Source: Heterohyrax brucei
Taxonomy: Eukaryota; Chordata; Mammalia; Hyracoidea; Procaviidae
Direction: 5' to 3'
Assembly (NCBI GenBank): GCA_028571685.1
Contig: CM053140.1
Span: 54,442,201-54,506,200 of the forward strand
DNA length: 64,000 bases
The notes under the pieces were generated by a model. The model saw only the letters and a list, made by a program, of their open reading frames with translations, did not search any database and had not been told where the DNA came from. How positions within the stretch are numbered: the stretch's first letter is position 1; each line of letters begins with the position of its first letter. Position numbers and translations under genes: made by a program. Below are positions 44,665 to 55,929 of the stretch, one piece after another.

Positions 44665-45178
44665 TATTCAACAAAGACCCTAAGATTGCAAACTGGGGTA
44701 AAAACAGTCTAACAAACAGTGTTGGCAAAATCAGATATCCATCTGCAAACAAGACCCATATCTCACATCTTACACAAAACCTAACTAAAAATGAATCAAA
44801 GACCTAAATATCAAACCTAAAACAATAAAGATCATGCAAGAAAAAATAGTCAACAATGGAAGTTCTAATATATGGCTTAGACAGACTTCAAAATCTGAGA
44901 AACAAAGCACAAATAATAGAAGAGAAAATAAAATAAATGGGAACTACTAAGAATCTAACACTTTTGCTCATCCAAAGACTTATCGAAAGAGAAAATCAGA
45001 CTAAACGGACACAACAGCCCAGGACAAGGGTGAGAAGTAAGGAGAGGGCAGGAAAGCTGGTGATGGGGAACCCATCCTCAGAGAAGGGGACAGTGTTGAC
45101 ATGTCATGACAGGCCATGTCAAGAACAATATGTGTATTATTTGTTTAATGAGAAACTGATTTGCTCTGAAACCTTCAT
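44665..45178 (+). mobile_element. L1 ORF2 3' region, sense, degraded
   Basis: ccatctgcaaacaagacccatatctcacat-type sequence, then atgaatcaaagacctaaata…aaacaataaagatcatgcaa…gctcatccaaagacttatcg follows the 3' end of mammalian L1 ORF2. Frames are broken. Confidence 0.72.
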
Positions 45179-45189
45179 CTAAAATACAG

Positions 45190-45365
45190 GAACTGGAAAC
45201 CCTAGTGGTGTAGTGAGTGGTTAAGTGCTGCGGCTACTAACCAAATGGTCAGCAGTTCAAGTCCAACAGGCATTCCTCGCAAACTCTATAGGGCAGTTCT
45301 ATTCTGTCTATAGTGTTGCTATGAGTCAGAATTGCCTCAACTGCAGTGGGTTTGGTTTGGGTTTT
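45190..45365 (+). repeat. AfroSINE
   Basis: ggaaaccctagtggtgtagt…ggtcagcagttcaagtccaa…tagggcagttctattctgtc…tgagtcagaattgcctcaac, then agtgggtttggtttggg. Confidence 0.9.
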
Positions 45366-45560
45366 AAGATAATAAAGTAAACAAAGGCATATAACTAGAC
45401 CTATACTGAGAAAGAAAAACAAATTTAGTTCCTTAGTCACACTACTCACGTTTCAAGTGCTTAATCAACCCATTTGACTAGCCACTACCATACTATGTAC
45501 ACAGATTAAAACATTTCCTTAATTGTAGTAACTGCTTTTTGAAAGTGCTATAGTCAGAAG

Positions 45561-46345
45561 GGAGCCCTGATGGCACACTGTTTAAGAACTGTAAGCTGGT
45601 CAGAGGAGAATGCAGGACATCCAAGATTTGAGAAAAATATAAGCCCAGCAGTCAGAAGGTGCCGTATGGTCCAGAGACTACATCAGCACGAGACCAGAAG
45701 AGCTAGATGGTGCCCAGCCACCAACAGTGACCACCGTGACACGGAAGACAACGTGAAGTCCCCGATGTAGTGGGGGAAAAATAGATGTGCAGAACTAGAC
45801 CTCTATTAAAAAACCACAGCTGATGACCTGTCACACTGGAGGCTCCTCTGAGGACCCCCAGACTCTCTGTTAGTCCAGCTCTGAAGCCAGTACCAAAGCC
45901 GACTCTTCAGACAAAGACTGGAATGAACTGTAAAACACAGAGCAATGCTGGTGAGGAATGTGCTTCTTGCCTTAAAGATACACATGAGGCTGTCTGAGCA
46001 GCTCCTGTCCAGAGGGTAGATGAGAGGGTGGAGGGGACAGGAGTTAGTAGAATGGAATGGAGAAGTACAGGGTGGAAAGGAGGGGTGTGCTGTCATGGGT
46101 TTGGGAGAGCAGCTACAGTTACATAGAGGTACGTGTGCAGAGTTTTATATTGCAAATTGATTTGGTTTGTAAGCTTTCACTTAAAGCACAATAAAAATAT
46201 ATTTTATAAAGAACTATATAACTCCTAACCAAAAGGTCAGCAGTTTGAATCCACCAACCACTCCTTGGAAACCCTACGGAGAAGTTCTGCCCTGTCCTGT
46301 GGGGTTGCTATGAGTCAGAATTCACTGGGTGACAGCAGGTTTGGG
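45561..46345 (+). repeat. AfroSINE split in two by an L1 3' end
   Basis: The SINE head (ggagccctgatggcacactg…ttaagaactgta) is at 45561-45593. Its continuation (aagaactatataactcctaa…aaaaggtcagcagtttgaat…tcactgggtgacagcaggtt) is at 46209-46345. The split point is duplicated. Confidence 0.8.
45594..46208 (+). mobile_element. L1 3' end nested in the SINE, 10-bp target duplication
   Basis: Flanked by aagaactgta (45584-45593) and aagaactata (46209-46218). Contains agatggtgcccagccaccaa…ggaggggtgtgctgtcatgg…gtaagctttcacttaaagca, then the AATAAAAATAT tail. Sense counterpart of the antisense tails at 8895 and 26400. Confidence 0.8.
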
Positions 46346-46439
46346 GTCAATAGTTAGAGGCCCTTTTCATTGTCCCCCATCATTTTCCAAACACATTTTG
46401 ACCACACCGCCTTTATGAGACACGCATAACCAGTATGGA

Positions 46440-46600
46440 CAGCCCAGTGGGCATAGTGGTTAAATACTACAGCTGTTAACCAAGAGGTTGGCTGTTGAAA
46501 GCCATCGGATACTCCTTGGGGACCCTAAGGGGCAGTTCCACTCTGTCCTACAGAGTGGCTATAAATCACAATTGATACAGTGGCAACAGGTTTTTGACTA
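46440..46600 (+). repeat. AfroSINE, diverged
   Basis: cagcccagtgggcatagtgg…ctgttaaccaagaggttggc…aaggggcagttccactctgt…ataaatcacaattgatacag. Confidence 0.78.
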
Positions 46601-47371
46601 GTATAAGGAATAACACTGCTCCCAGGAACATGGTCTGGAAGGTGCTGAGCTCGGACGTTGGAACCCATCCGTCCTGATTTGAACACCTCTTGAGAATTTT
46701 CATTTTCACCTCAGATATATTTAATCAAAAACTACAGTTTAACAAGATCCCCGGCAGGGGTTCAAACCAGAATGAACTCATTCAAAGCCCTGGTGGAGCC
46801 CTTCCAACTCCAGGGGTGGAGAGAGAGACGTGTTCTAGCAACAGAATTCCTCTTTATGTTCACATTTCAATTGGACTAAAAGGGATGTGAAAACTGAGGG
46901 AGGTGGAAGGGGAGCCTCTCAGTGTGGCTGGGATACACTGGAAAGATGAGAAGAAGTATGGGAGATTGTAACGAAGGTAAGAGAAGGTTCAGAAACCTGG
47001 TAGAAGATGGAGCCAGGGTGCGGAGAGAACCAGAGGCCATTGCGGCTACGGGACTCTTGAGAACATGGAGCCCAGCTATTTGGTTTTAACCTTCTGCGCA
47101 CAGCTGCATTCCCATGCCACTCCCTTCACCTTTCACCCGTGAGTCAGGGAACATCTAGTACGTCTTGATAGAAAGGGGGTAGAAAGGTCTTGGGTAGAAA
47201 GGAAGAAAAAAGGATTACACCTTTGGGCTGCCGGCAGGATGGAAAGGGTCATCGAGGGAGGTGAGACCTGACACAGGTAAAGATTTCTTCAGAAGCTGGT
47301 TCGACAGGAGATGTACAGATTGTCTAGGAGAAATGGAAGCCCTGCCAAGGTTTCCCAGAGAGACTGGAAGG
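46601..47371. other. Intergenic, unclassified
   Basis: Only a short DNA-transposon-like motif (acagtttaacaagatccccg at 46732-46753, MER5-like) was noticed. Confidence 0.3.
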
Positions 47372-47916
47372 TGTCTTAGTCACCTAGAGTGGCTGTAACA
47401 TAAATGCCATAACAGGATGGCTCTAACAAACAGAAGTTTACTGTCTCAGAGTCTAATAAGCTAGAAGTCCAAATTCAGAGCTTTGGTTCTCGGGGGAAGC
47501 CTTTCTCTCTGTCAGCAATCTTCCCCTGATCTAGGAGCTTGTCAACGCAGAGACCCTCGGTGTCCAAAGGACGTGCTCTGCTCCTCACATTATTTTCTTG
47601 GTGGTTTGAGGTCCACTTGTCTCTCTCTGCTTGCTTCTCTCTTCTATATTTGAAAAGAGATTGATTTAAGACACAGTTTAATCTTGTAGTTTGAGTCCTG
47701 ACTCATTAATATAGCCAAGCCAAGTGCCGTCGGGTCGGATCCGTTAATATAACTGCCTCTAATTCTACCTCAGTAACATTATAGATGTAGGATTTATAAC
47801 ACATATGGAAATCACGTCAGATGACAAAGTAATGAACAAGCACACACTACTGGAAACTGTGGATTAGTGAAGCTTAAGCATTTGGGGGAGTGTGTGCCAC
47901 AATTCAGTCCTTAGCA
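47372..47916 (-). mobile_element. MaLR-like solo LTR, with a SINE scrap inside
   Basis: Starts TGtcttagtcacctagagtg and ends acaattcagtccttagCA, flanked by gaagg (47367-47371) and ggagg (47917-47921). Inside, about 47712-47742, a piece of AfroSINE end (caagtgccgtcgggtcggat) is flanked by ttaatat repeats. Confidence 0.8.
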
Positions 47917-47924
47917 GGAGGTGT

Positions 47925-48445
47925 CGTAGTTCTGAAACGTGACCTCCAAATCCTTTGCTATCCCGGCATTGAGAGGTGTGGTTTTATATGCCCTCCCCTT
48001 CAATATGGGCTTTGTGACTGCTGAACCACTAGAACGTGGCAGAAGAGTTGCTGTTTCAGTTTCCAGGACCAGATCTTAACAAACTGGTAGATTCTACTTC
48101 TTGTTTCCTGGGATCCTTGCTCTTAGAATACAGCTGCCAAGCTGTGAAGAAGCCCAGAGCACACGAGGAGAACTTAATATATGTGCTGACCAGCTGCGAT
48201 CCCAGCTGACAACCAGTGTCAACTGCCAGACATGTGAGTGAGGAAGCCTTCTAGATTAAGTCCAGTCGCGTTCTCTGTCTGACTACAATCACATGAAAAA
48301 CTCGCAGACACCACCACCCAGCTGAGCCCAGTCAGCAACCCCTGGAAACATGAGAGAGAATAATAAGATGATTGCTACTGCTCTAAGCCACTACATTTTG
48401 GTTGATTCATTTTCAGCAACAGTTGAACCTGGACGTGTGATAAGT
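47925..48445 (+). mobile_element. Ancient LTR-like repeat (MLT1-type suspected)
   Basis: ggttttatatgccctcccct…cagctgccaagctgtgaaga…agacatgtgagtgaggaagc…ctctaagccactacattttg follows an old mammalian LTR pattern. Termini not resolved. Confidence 0.5.
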
Positions 48446-49140
48446 TCTGAGTCTCATCATAGTGGAATGACGTCTGTAAGCCAATCTTTCAGGATATTTC
48501 AAAGCATAATGTTATCTTAGCAAGGTGCGAGACCTAGAAGGCGACAGGAACAGACCAATGACTTCAGTGTCAGTTTCTATTGTAACTTCCAGAATTTGGT
48601 CTGAAGACTTCCCATGTGAGAGAGAGAAAGGTAGCAATGATAAATTGGAAGTTTCTAGCTTGGACAACTCTCTTTGGTGACAGCATTAGCTGAACTCAGG
48701 AGAAGAGGAAGAGGTGGAACAGGCTTAGAGGAAGATGACTTGACTAGCTTTGAACACAAAGTTGCATTTGCAGAGTGTCTCCTGTAAACATCAGAATGTG
48801 TTAGTAGATTAATCTAACAAAGAAGAATTCTTGTTGGGAGCTTCAGCCCACTGCCAGGGAAATATTTGAGGAGTCTGAACCGCAAATCACATTCATTCAT
48901 TCATTCCATCAGACATTCAGGCCAGTATACTTTTGTTTAAGAGGTCAGATTCTGGAGTCAAACTACCTAGATTCAAAGCCCAGTTCTACCTCTTGCTTGC
49001 TATGTGGCAAGGTTACTTAGTCTTTCTGTGCCACAATTTCCTCCAAAACAGTGATATTAGTACCTACTTTAGTACATTCATGGGAAACTCTTGAAACAGT
49101 GCTTCAAATGCCAGCACACGTTACAGATTAGCTATTAATA
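48446..49140. other. Intergenic; MIR at 48930-49140
   Basis: 48930-49140 sense MIR: gaggtcagattctggagtca…agattcaaagcccagttcta…gctatgtggcaaggttactt. The rest is unassigned. Confidence 0.6.
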
Positions 49141-49174
49141 TTCAACACATGATTTTGGAGACTGACTGCATTCT

Positions 49175-49345
49175 GGAGCCCTGGTGGCATTGTGGTTTGA
49201 AGCTCAGCTGCTAACCAAAAGGGCAGCAGTTCAAACCCACCGGCAGCTCCTTGGAGACACTGTGGGGCAGTTCTGCTCTGTCCTATAGATCCACCATTAG
49301 TCAGACTCAGCTTGACAGCAACTGGTTTGGGTTTTGCTTTGGGTT
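49175..49345 (+). repeat. AfroSINE
   Basis: ggagccctggtggcattgtg…gctgctaaccaaaagggcag…tggggcagttctgctctgtc…gtcagactcagcttgacagc, then a ggtttgggttt tail. Confidence 0.92.
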
Positions 49346-49484
49346 TGGGTACTATATGCTAGACTCCCTATTGGGTTCTGAAGATCTAGCAGATGCAGAG
49401 ACACAGCCTCTGTCCCCTGACAATTTACAGTCTAGTTCTCATTCATCACCTGGACCCTAAGTTTCCTCAGTTTTTCTTTCACAT

Positions 49485-49620
49485 ATGTTGTCTTATTTGA
49501 TTCCCCAGAAAGGTCCCATGAGGTTGGCACAACAGTGACCTTACTCTTTGACGGAGGTAGAGACTGAGACCCAGAGAGGGCAGCTGATGGCCTCTTTACA
49601 CAGCACCTCTGTCCACTGTT
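49485..49620 (-). repeat. MIR, antisense
   Basis: tgttgtcttatttgattccc…cccatgaggttggcacaaca…gagactgagacccagagagg. Confidence 0.65.
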
Positions 49621-49721
49621 ATAAATCTGCGCATCCCTTCAACAAAGGCACTATGCCATGGGTGGCCCAAAGGCCCCGTGTTTCCTGTTAGTCAGCTGTG
49701 CCTCCTTGGGCTGGAACCCCC

Positions 49722-49868
49722 TGCAGACCTGCTGCCATTGAGTTGTTTCTGATTTATAGCAATCCTATAGGACAGAGTAGAACTGCCCCCACGGAGTTTC
49801 CAAGGAGCACCTGGTGGATTTGAACTGGTTAGCAGCCCTAACACTTGATATCTATGCTACCAGGTGGC
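49722..49868 (-). repeat. AfroSINE, antisense
   Basis: gcagacctgctgccattgag…caatcctataggacagagta…gaactgcccccacggagttt…aacacttgatatctatgct. Confidence 0.85.
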
Positions 49869-52080
49869 AAAGAAGACCTCAAATGTGACCAGCCTTGAGT
49901 AGGTACCTCTATAACCCTCTCATGAGGGTGGCTCCAGAGGTGTGAGGTTGAGGAACAATGTCCATGACATACCTATGTTGCTCCTCTCCTTGTTCCTTCT
50001 TCATCTCTGAGAGAAAGTGAGTGTTTTCCACTCAGTGTGCCCACAAAAAACCCCACCCGACATTGTCTCTATAGATGCTTGAAATTCCACTATTGGTGAT
50101 TCATTCTTTAAGGTTGAGTAACTGGTCCCAGTAACATCGTCTACTGTCCAAAATTCATCTGGAAATTTTATCTCACATCTTAGGAAGCTGGCCTTAAAGA
50201 TTATCACTTTCTTTTGATGGAGGAAGAAACTGGTCCAGAAAGGGAAGTGACTTGCCCAAGGACAGACAATCAGTGGCAAAGCCAGGAATAGCAGCTGGTG
50301 TTGCTCTCACTGCCTCCTCCAGCACAGGAGGAATCAGGAGACTTAGGATGCTCCCTGTGTCACAAGCTCCTTTGCAAGTGGCAAAGCGATTCCACACCTG
50401 GCTGTCTGAATTCCCACCATTCCTAGAGAGTGGGTTGTTCTGGGCGGCCACAACTGCTCCTTCTTTTTCTGGTACCAGGGATCTGATTTAGGGAACTAGA
50501 CTGAAGGTACTGTCACTAGTTCTTGCTGCTGAATTCCCTGTTTTCTGGCCTTTCTGAGGCCTGGTTCAGCTCCTCCTCCCATTTTATGGGTAGTTTCAGA
50601 TCCTTCCAGAACATACCTTTTTGTTTAAGTAAGCTACAGTTGGTTTCTGTTGCTTGCTTCTAAGGAACTCTGAAATAACTGCTGTATAGATGACGAGACT
50701 GACAGGCAGAGAGGAGGTGTGAATAATCAGTAGGGTCAAGACCGCAACCCAGGTGTCCTACCTCCCAGCCCAGGCCTTTGCACAGTTGGGTCCTCAGGAC
50801 AGAAGAAAGCAAAAAGCTCAGATAGGAACGGTACAAACGGACAGGTCTAAATAAAGAGGGTGCAGTGGTAAATTGAGAGGTTTTGGAATCAGATAGACCT
50901 GAGGGTGAACTTCACATTGTTACTAGCTATGGGGCACTGGGCAAGTCATTTCATCTCCTCAGAACCTCACTCCCCTCAGCTGTCACATAAAAGGAACAGG
51001 GCCTTCCTGTGGACACAGACCCACAGGAACGTAGTTAGAGAATTGAATTCTGGGTGAATTTTAGCCTTCACATATCCCCTTGCCTGGATCTCTTATGTAG
51101 TGAATAACCTAGGCAACTGTACAAGACAGTCCTGGGGATAATGGTAACACCTGCGTTATACAGTTAAGAAGACAAAATGAGATACTGTATGTAGTACTTT
51201 TGGTGTGGTGCCCAATGCTTAGTAAGTGCTCAATAAATAATAGCTATTGTTACGACATCTCCTCCACGGGATCACTCTGGAAAGCTTTGGCAGTCTGCGG
51301 TGAAATTCCAGTCCTAAGCTCCTCCCTTTCTCAGCACCCACCCTAGACCTCACAATCTTTCCTGGATGGCCTCAGTGCCCGGCTTCCCCCCAGGGCCCTG
51401 CTGGGCTGGCTGGGGCACCAGAGAACAGGTTTTGGCTTCGTCTGCTGCACTACAGCTTTCAGTTTGGGCAAGACCCTAGAGGCACCGGGTCCAGCTAGCC
51501 AGTCCTTCCTACTCGAAGATACTGAAGGTTCAGGCTCAAGCCCAGCCTTCTGCCCCCTCCCCAAGACCTGGCCCGAGGTAGGTAGAGATTAGAGAACAGA
51601 AAACAGAGCAGCAGACTCTGGGGTCCTCTAAGGCAGACTGGGCCCCCTGAAGCCTCCTTCTTCCTCTCTTGGACAGCCCTAAGCTGCCAGAGCCAGCAGT
51701 GACTCGACTGGGGGCCCCGGGAGAGCCACGTGTGCTGGCCCAACTCCTGCCAGCTCTCAGGCTGATCTCACAATGGCTTCATTCACTGGACAGAGGAGCT
51801 AGCCTGCTTGGAGTCCGAGGGTGATGGCCTAGGCCCTGGGGAGTTGAGGTGGGGGTTCAGAAATTGAGGAAGGGGCTTGTGAGGCTGGGAGATTGAAGGT
51901 GTTCAGATCCTGCCACCACCACATGCTGCTGAATTGCCCACCCAGAACTAAGGCCACAGGAGATCAGATGCCCTGGATCCTGGGGAAGACAGGGCAGGGG
52001 GGCCAGCAAGTGTGGGGGTGGATGGAGGGAAAGAGTTAGTCATGGGATTCTGGGGGGAAGGGAGGCCAGGCCCTCAGCCC
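49869..52080. other. Intergenic; old repeat relics only
   Basis: MIR-like at 50690-50770 (antisense) and 50870-51250 (sense, gggcactgggcaagtcattt…cttagtaagtgctcaataaa). An LTR-like end (gtaagctacagttggtttct) is at 50635-50690. The GC-rich part 51300-52080 is unassigned. Confidence 0.5.
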
Positions 52081-53310
52081 ACACTCTTGCTGGCATCTGC
52101 AAGCCCATAGCAAGTGGGTGACGTGGTCTTGGTCCCTGAAACAGCCCTTCCAGTAACAACTGGGCATCTTAGCCAGGCATCATTTGCATCTCTCCCTTGT
52201 TGCTGTGCTAGCTGCCCAGTTGCAGACCCAGGCCTCCTCTGTGTTTCAGTGGGACCTGCAGCCTCTGCCCTCTGCTGTTCACCTCCTCTACTCCCAAAAC
52301 CCAGCTCTAATCCAAGTTGCTCAGCCCTTGAATTAAAGCCCTCACTGACTTCCCACTGCCCGAAGAACCAGGAGCTCAAGGTTCAGGCTTCGTCTTTGGC
52401 CACCCAGCACCCATTCTTTTTCCTTTACTCCTAGGAAACCAGCCCTCCTCCACTCTCAGTTTCTGTGGTTTGGGTGGGGCTGACACCTAGGGGTGGGCCT
52501 GTGGCTCCAGTCTGGCCAGAGTATTCCACACCTCCCCCTGCCCCTACAGCTGCCACATGATGATTGGCTCAGGCACAGTCACACGACCCAAACTGGTCCA
52601 CTGAGATTCCATTCCAGAACCTGTGTGTAAGCATTTACAGAAAAGGACCTTTCTGCTGGGCTGGAAACTGGGAGGGTGTGACTGTGGAGCTGCCACATTC
52701 GGAAAGGACCTGGTCCAGAGTGAAGCCAACAAGGAGAGAAGCCAAGAAACGGAGAGACCAAGTCCTGATGGCATCATTAGAGCCCTGGGTCCACCTGTAC
52801 CTGAGGCCGACATCATTGGTCTTCTCAGTTTCCCAAGTCACTCAGTGTCTTTTTTTGTTAAGCCTCTTTGAGTTGGGTTTTCTGTCTCTCGCAACCCAGA
52901 GATCCTAACCAATAGACCTCCTCTGTTCCCTGGCCTTGAACCACCTCTTCTGCCCCATCTGTCTTCCTCTAAAGACCCTGAGGCTGCCGGGGTTGCTCCT
53001 GCTGAGTCTTCTGCTGGGGGTGTCACTATTTCCCCACTTTTCACCTGCCCAGCTCCTAGACAGACGCCAAGTTCCTGCTCAGCTGGGTAGCCTTGTCCAA
53101 CTTCTTGCCCAGGAGCACTTACACCGCACTCCTGCCCACACCACTGAAGACCTGTCATTCAGCTGTAACAGGGTGACTGGTTTGTATACTCTTCTCCACT
53201 GGATTGTTGAGTGTCTTGGGGCAAGAACTGTGTATGGTTTGTATTTCTCTTCTCAATGGCCAGGACCCTGCTTGGCTCATATTAGGTGCTCAGGAGATGC
53301 TCGGAGAATG
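52081..53310. repeat. Old repeats: LTR-like end and L2 3' end
   Basis: 52450-52915 ends in ttaagcctctttgagttggg…ttttctgtctctcgcaaccc, an old LTR-like end (family not certain). 53165-53310 (actcttctccactggattgt…gtcttggggcaagaactgtg…cattaggtgctcagg-like) is the L2 3' end. A 189-aa open frame over this region is a by-product. Confidence 0.5.
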
Positions 53311-53661
53311 ACCTTGGTTGGGTTTTGGTGCTGTGAGTTGAAGCCCTTGACTCTGGCCCTGCTACAGACATCCCTGCAGCCCATTTCCATCTCAGTGCAG
53401 TTTGCTGCTTCTCAACCCCAAAGACACGTTTCTCTTCAGTATAAAAATTCTACTTCCCCATCGAAGAGCTTGATGCCCTTGGTATATGTGGAGAGGGCTG
53501 CTTAGGAATTGGACAGACTTGAAGTTCTAGGTGTGCCATATAGTACTCACAGGACATGGGTCAAGTCTATGACTTCTTGAGCCTCAGTTTCCATTAAATG
53601 GCAAACACATAGTGCTCATTATATGCTGGGCATTGTTCTAGGTGCTTTACGTGTACTAGCA

Positions 53662-53858
53662 CTTGTGTGCTGTTGAGTCAATTCTGACTCATAGCGACCC
53701 TACAGTGGCCCTATAGGACAGAGTAGAACCATTCAGCAGGGTTTCCTAAGCTGACATCTTTATGGGACCAGATTGTCAAGTCTTTTCTCCCACAGAGTGG
53801 CCGATGGGTTCAAACTAACAACCTTTTGGTTAGCAACACTGCAACGCCAAGGCTCCTT
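53662..53858 (-). repeat. AfroSINE, antisense
   Basis: cttgtgtgctgttgagtcaa…ggccctataggacagagtag…gccgatgggttcaaactaac…ttggttagcaacactgcaac. Confidence 0.85.
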
Positions 53859-53864
53859 TTATGA

Positions 53865-54130
53865 GGTATAGGCACTATTACTGTCCTCATTCTATCAGTG
53901 AGCATACTGAGGCCCTGAAAGGCTAAGTGTTCCCCAAAGTTGCAACTAGAAAGTGGTAGGCCTGGGGCTGGAATCCAGGAAGCCCAGCTTCAGAGTCTGC
54001 ATTCCTAACACTCTCTGGCCCTGCCTCTTGCAAAATCAAGATAATACTAGAACCTTCTTTGTTGGGTTGTCATGAAGGTCAAAGGCTGTAACATGCACAG
54101 GGCCCAGCAGAATGGAGTTCTGCTATTACC
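53865..54130 (-). repeat. MIR, antisense
   Basis: gaggtataggcactattact…gagcatactgaggccctgaa…gtaggcctggggctggaatc. The stretch 54131-54536 is unassigned. Confidence 0.6.
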
Positions 54131-54536
54131 ATTGGTGAGCTCTTTAGCCTAGTCTCCCCACAGAGTCCTCAGATTTCTGGGTCAAGCTGGAGGGTGTGGG
54201 GCTGTGGCTAGCCCAGGACAGTGTCTACTTGGCTCTGGTGCATATTATAGGGCTCCCTCTGCTTGGCAGAAGGACTTTGCTCATAATGCTTATTTGTTTG
54301 AACTGTAGTTCAGTGACTTCTGCATTCTTTGCACGCACTTCTCTCAGCCCAGAAGGGGCAAAGGCGGACGTCATGCACTCCAGTTGGGCCAGGGAAAGAC
54401 TGTTGGGAATTAAGAGCTCTGGAGCAACAGTATAACTTATGACTGAGAAACTGCAGCTCTGCCATGCCACATGGTGAAGCTTTCTACAAATCATACAAGG
54501 ACCGGCAGTTAAATTCACCAGGTCATCCTAGGAATA

Positions 54537-55014
54537 GTGCTACATACCTCACTGCTGAATATCACTACAGTCACCTTCAAAGTATTCCCCTTGGGAAGCT
54601 ACACACTGATACCAATGCCTAGTCCACCCTTCAAAGCAATTTTGGAACACTTTCTGGAATGGCCATCAGAGCTGTTGTCGTATTACCCTTGATTTCCTGA
54701 ATGTCTTCGAAATGTCTTCCTTTCAGTATTTCCTTTATTTTTGGGTAAAGAAAAAGGTCATTAGGGACCAGATCAGGAGAGTAGGGAGACTGCTCCAATA
54801 CAGTGATTTGTTTACTGGCTAAAAACTTCCTCAAAGACAACTATACAATTACATTTTGGAACTTGCCACCATGCCACTGTGCACAATGGCCATTCCAGAA
54901 AGAGTTCCGAAATTGTTTCGAAAGGTGAGCTAGGCACTGTATCAGTGCATGGCTTCCCAAGTGGAGTCCTTCAAAGGTGATCGTAATGATATTCAGCAGT
55001 GAGGTATGTAGCAC
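54537..55014 (-). mobile_element. Mariner transposase relic with ~130-bp inverted duplication
   Basis: The minus strand 54840-54631 reads SLRKFLASKQITVLEQSPYS, PDLVPNDLFLYPKIKEILKG and RHFEDIQEIKGNTTTALMAI: the C-terminal part of a mariner-family transposase, with the PYSPDLxPxD box carrying the third catalytic Asp. Sequence 54537-54666 recurs inverted at 54886-55014, so the C-terminal end is present twice in opposite orientation. The N-terminal half and clear terminal repeats are missing; it is inactive. Confidence 0.85.
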
Positions 55015-55114
55015 TTTGAATAACTAAATTTGCAGATTTAATTTTCAGAACTCATATAAACTTGTTGGGTCTCAGTTCCCTCATCTGTGAAATGGGGACA
55101 CTTAGTGGTATCGG

Positions 55115-55470
55115 AGAAATTCTGGTGGTGTAGTGGTTAAGTGCTACAGTTGCTAATCAAAAGGTTGGCGTTTCTAATCCACCAGGTATTCCTTAGAAAC
55201 TCTACAGGGCAGTTCTCTAGGGTCACTATGAGTTGAAATTGACTCGACAGCAGTGGGTTTGGTTTGGGGTTTGGAGTGGTAACTGAGGGTGCCCGGGTAG
55301 TACAAACAGTTAATGTGCTGGGCAGCTAACTGAAAGATTGAAGATTCAGGTACACCCAGAGGCACCTTGAAAGAAAAGTCTGATGACCTACTCTGGAAAA
55401 TCAGCTATAGACAATCCTCTGGAGCACAGTTCTACTCTGGTACATATGACGTCACCATGAGTTGAGCAAC
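55115..55470 (+). repeat. Two sense AfroSINEs in tandem
   Basis: 55115-55270 (aaattctggtggtgtagtgg…aaaggttggcgtttctaatc…gagttgaaattgactcgaca). 55285-55470 is the long variant (gggtgcccgggtagtacaaa…gaagattcaggtacacccag…gacgtcaccatgagttgagc). Confidence 0.86.
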
Positions 55471-55574
55471 TAGTAATGGCACCCACGTCATATGGCGGTT
55501 GTGAGATTGAAAGGAGATAATGTTTTGCAATACATGCCACGGTGCTCAATAAATGACTGCTAAGTATTAGTCTC

Positions 55575-55685
55575 CAAACTGCTTGGGGCTCAATCCTGGC
55601 TCACCATTTCCAAGCAGGTGACCTCAGCAAATTGCTTAACCTCTCCGTGCTTAGTTCGTCACTTGTAAACTGAACACAATGACAA
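55575..55685 (+). repeat. MIR
   Basis: gggctcaatcctggctcacc…gtgacctcagcaaattgctt…aacctctccgtgcttag. Confidence 0.65.
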
Positions 55686-55774
55686 AATGGTCACAAAAGA
55701 ATTCAAGTCTTAGGATCACCACCCAACACATACAAGGTGCTTGCACCATAAATGTGAATGCCTGTTGTTACAGA

Positions 55775-55915
55775 AGCCTCGGTGGCACATGGTTAAGTAC
55801 TGCGGCTGCTTACCAAAAGGCAGCAGTTCAGATCCACCAGGCACTCCCTTGGAACTCCATGGGGCAGTCCCGCTCTGTCCTACAGGGTCGCCATGAGTCG
55901 GGTTTGGATTTGATC
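55775..55915 (+). repeat. AfroSINE, young-looking
   Basis: agcctcggtggcacatggtt…aagtactgcggctgcttacc…gatccaccaggcactccctt…tacagggtcgccatgagtcg. Confidence 0.9.
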
Positions 55916-55929
55916 GTTGCTGTTCTCCA

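Noticed and set aside
52936-53505. 189-aa open frame as a gene
   Set aside because: It runs across old repeats including an L2 3' end; the N-terminal hydrophobic look is incidental, with no homology recognised.
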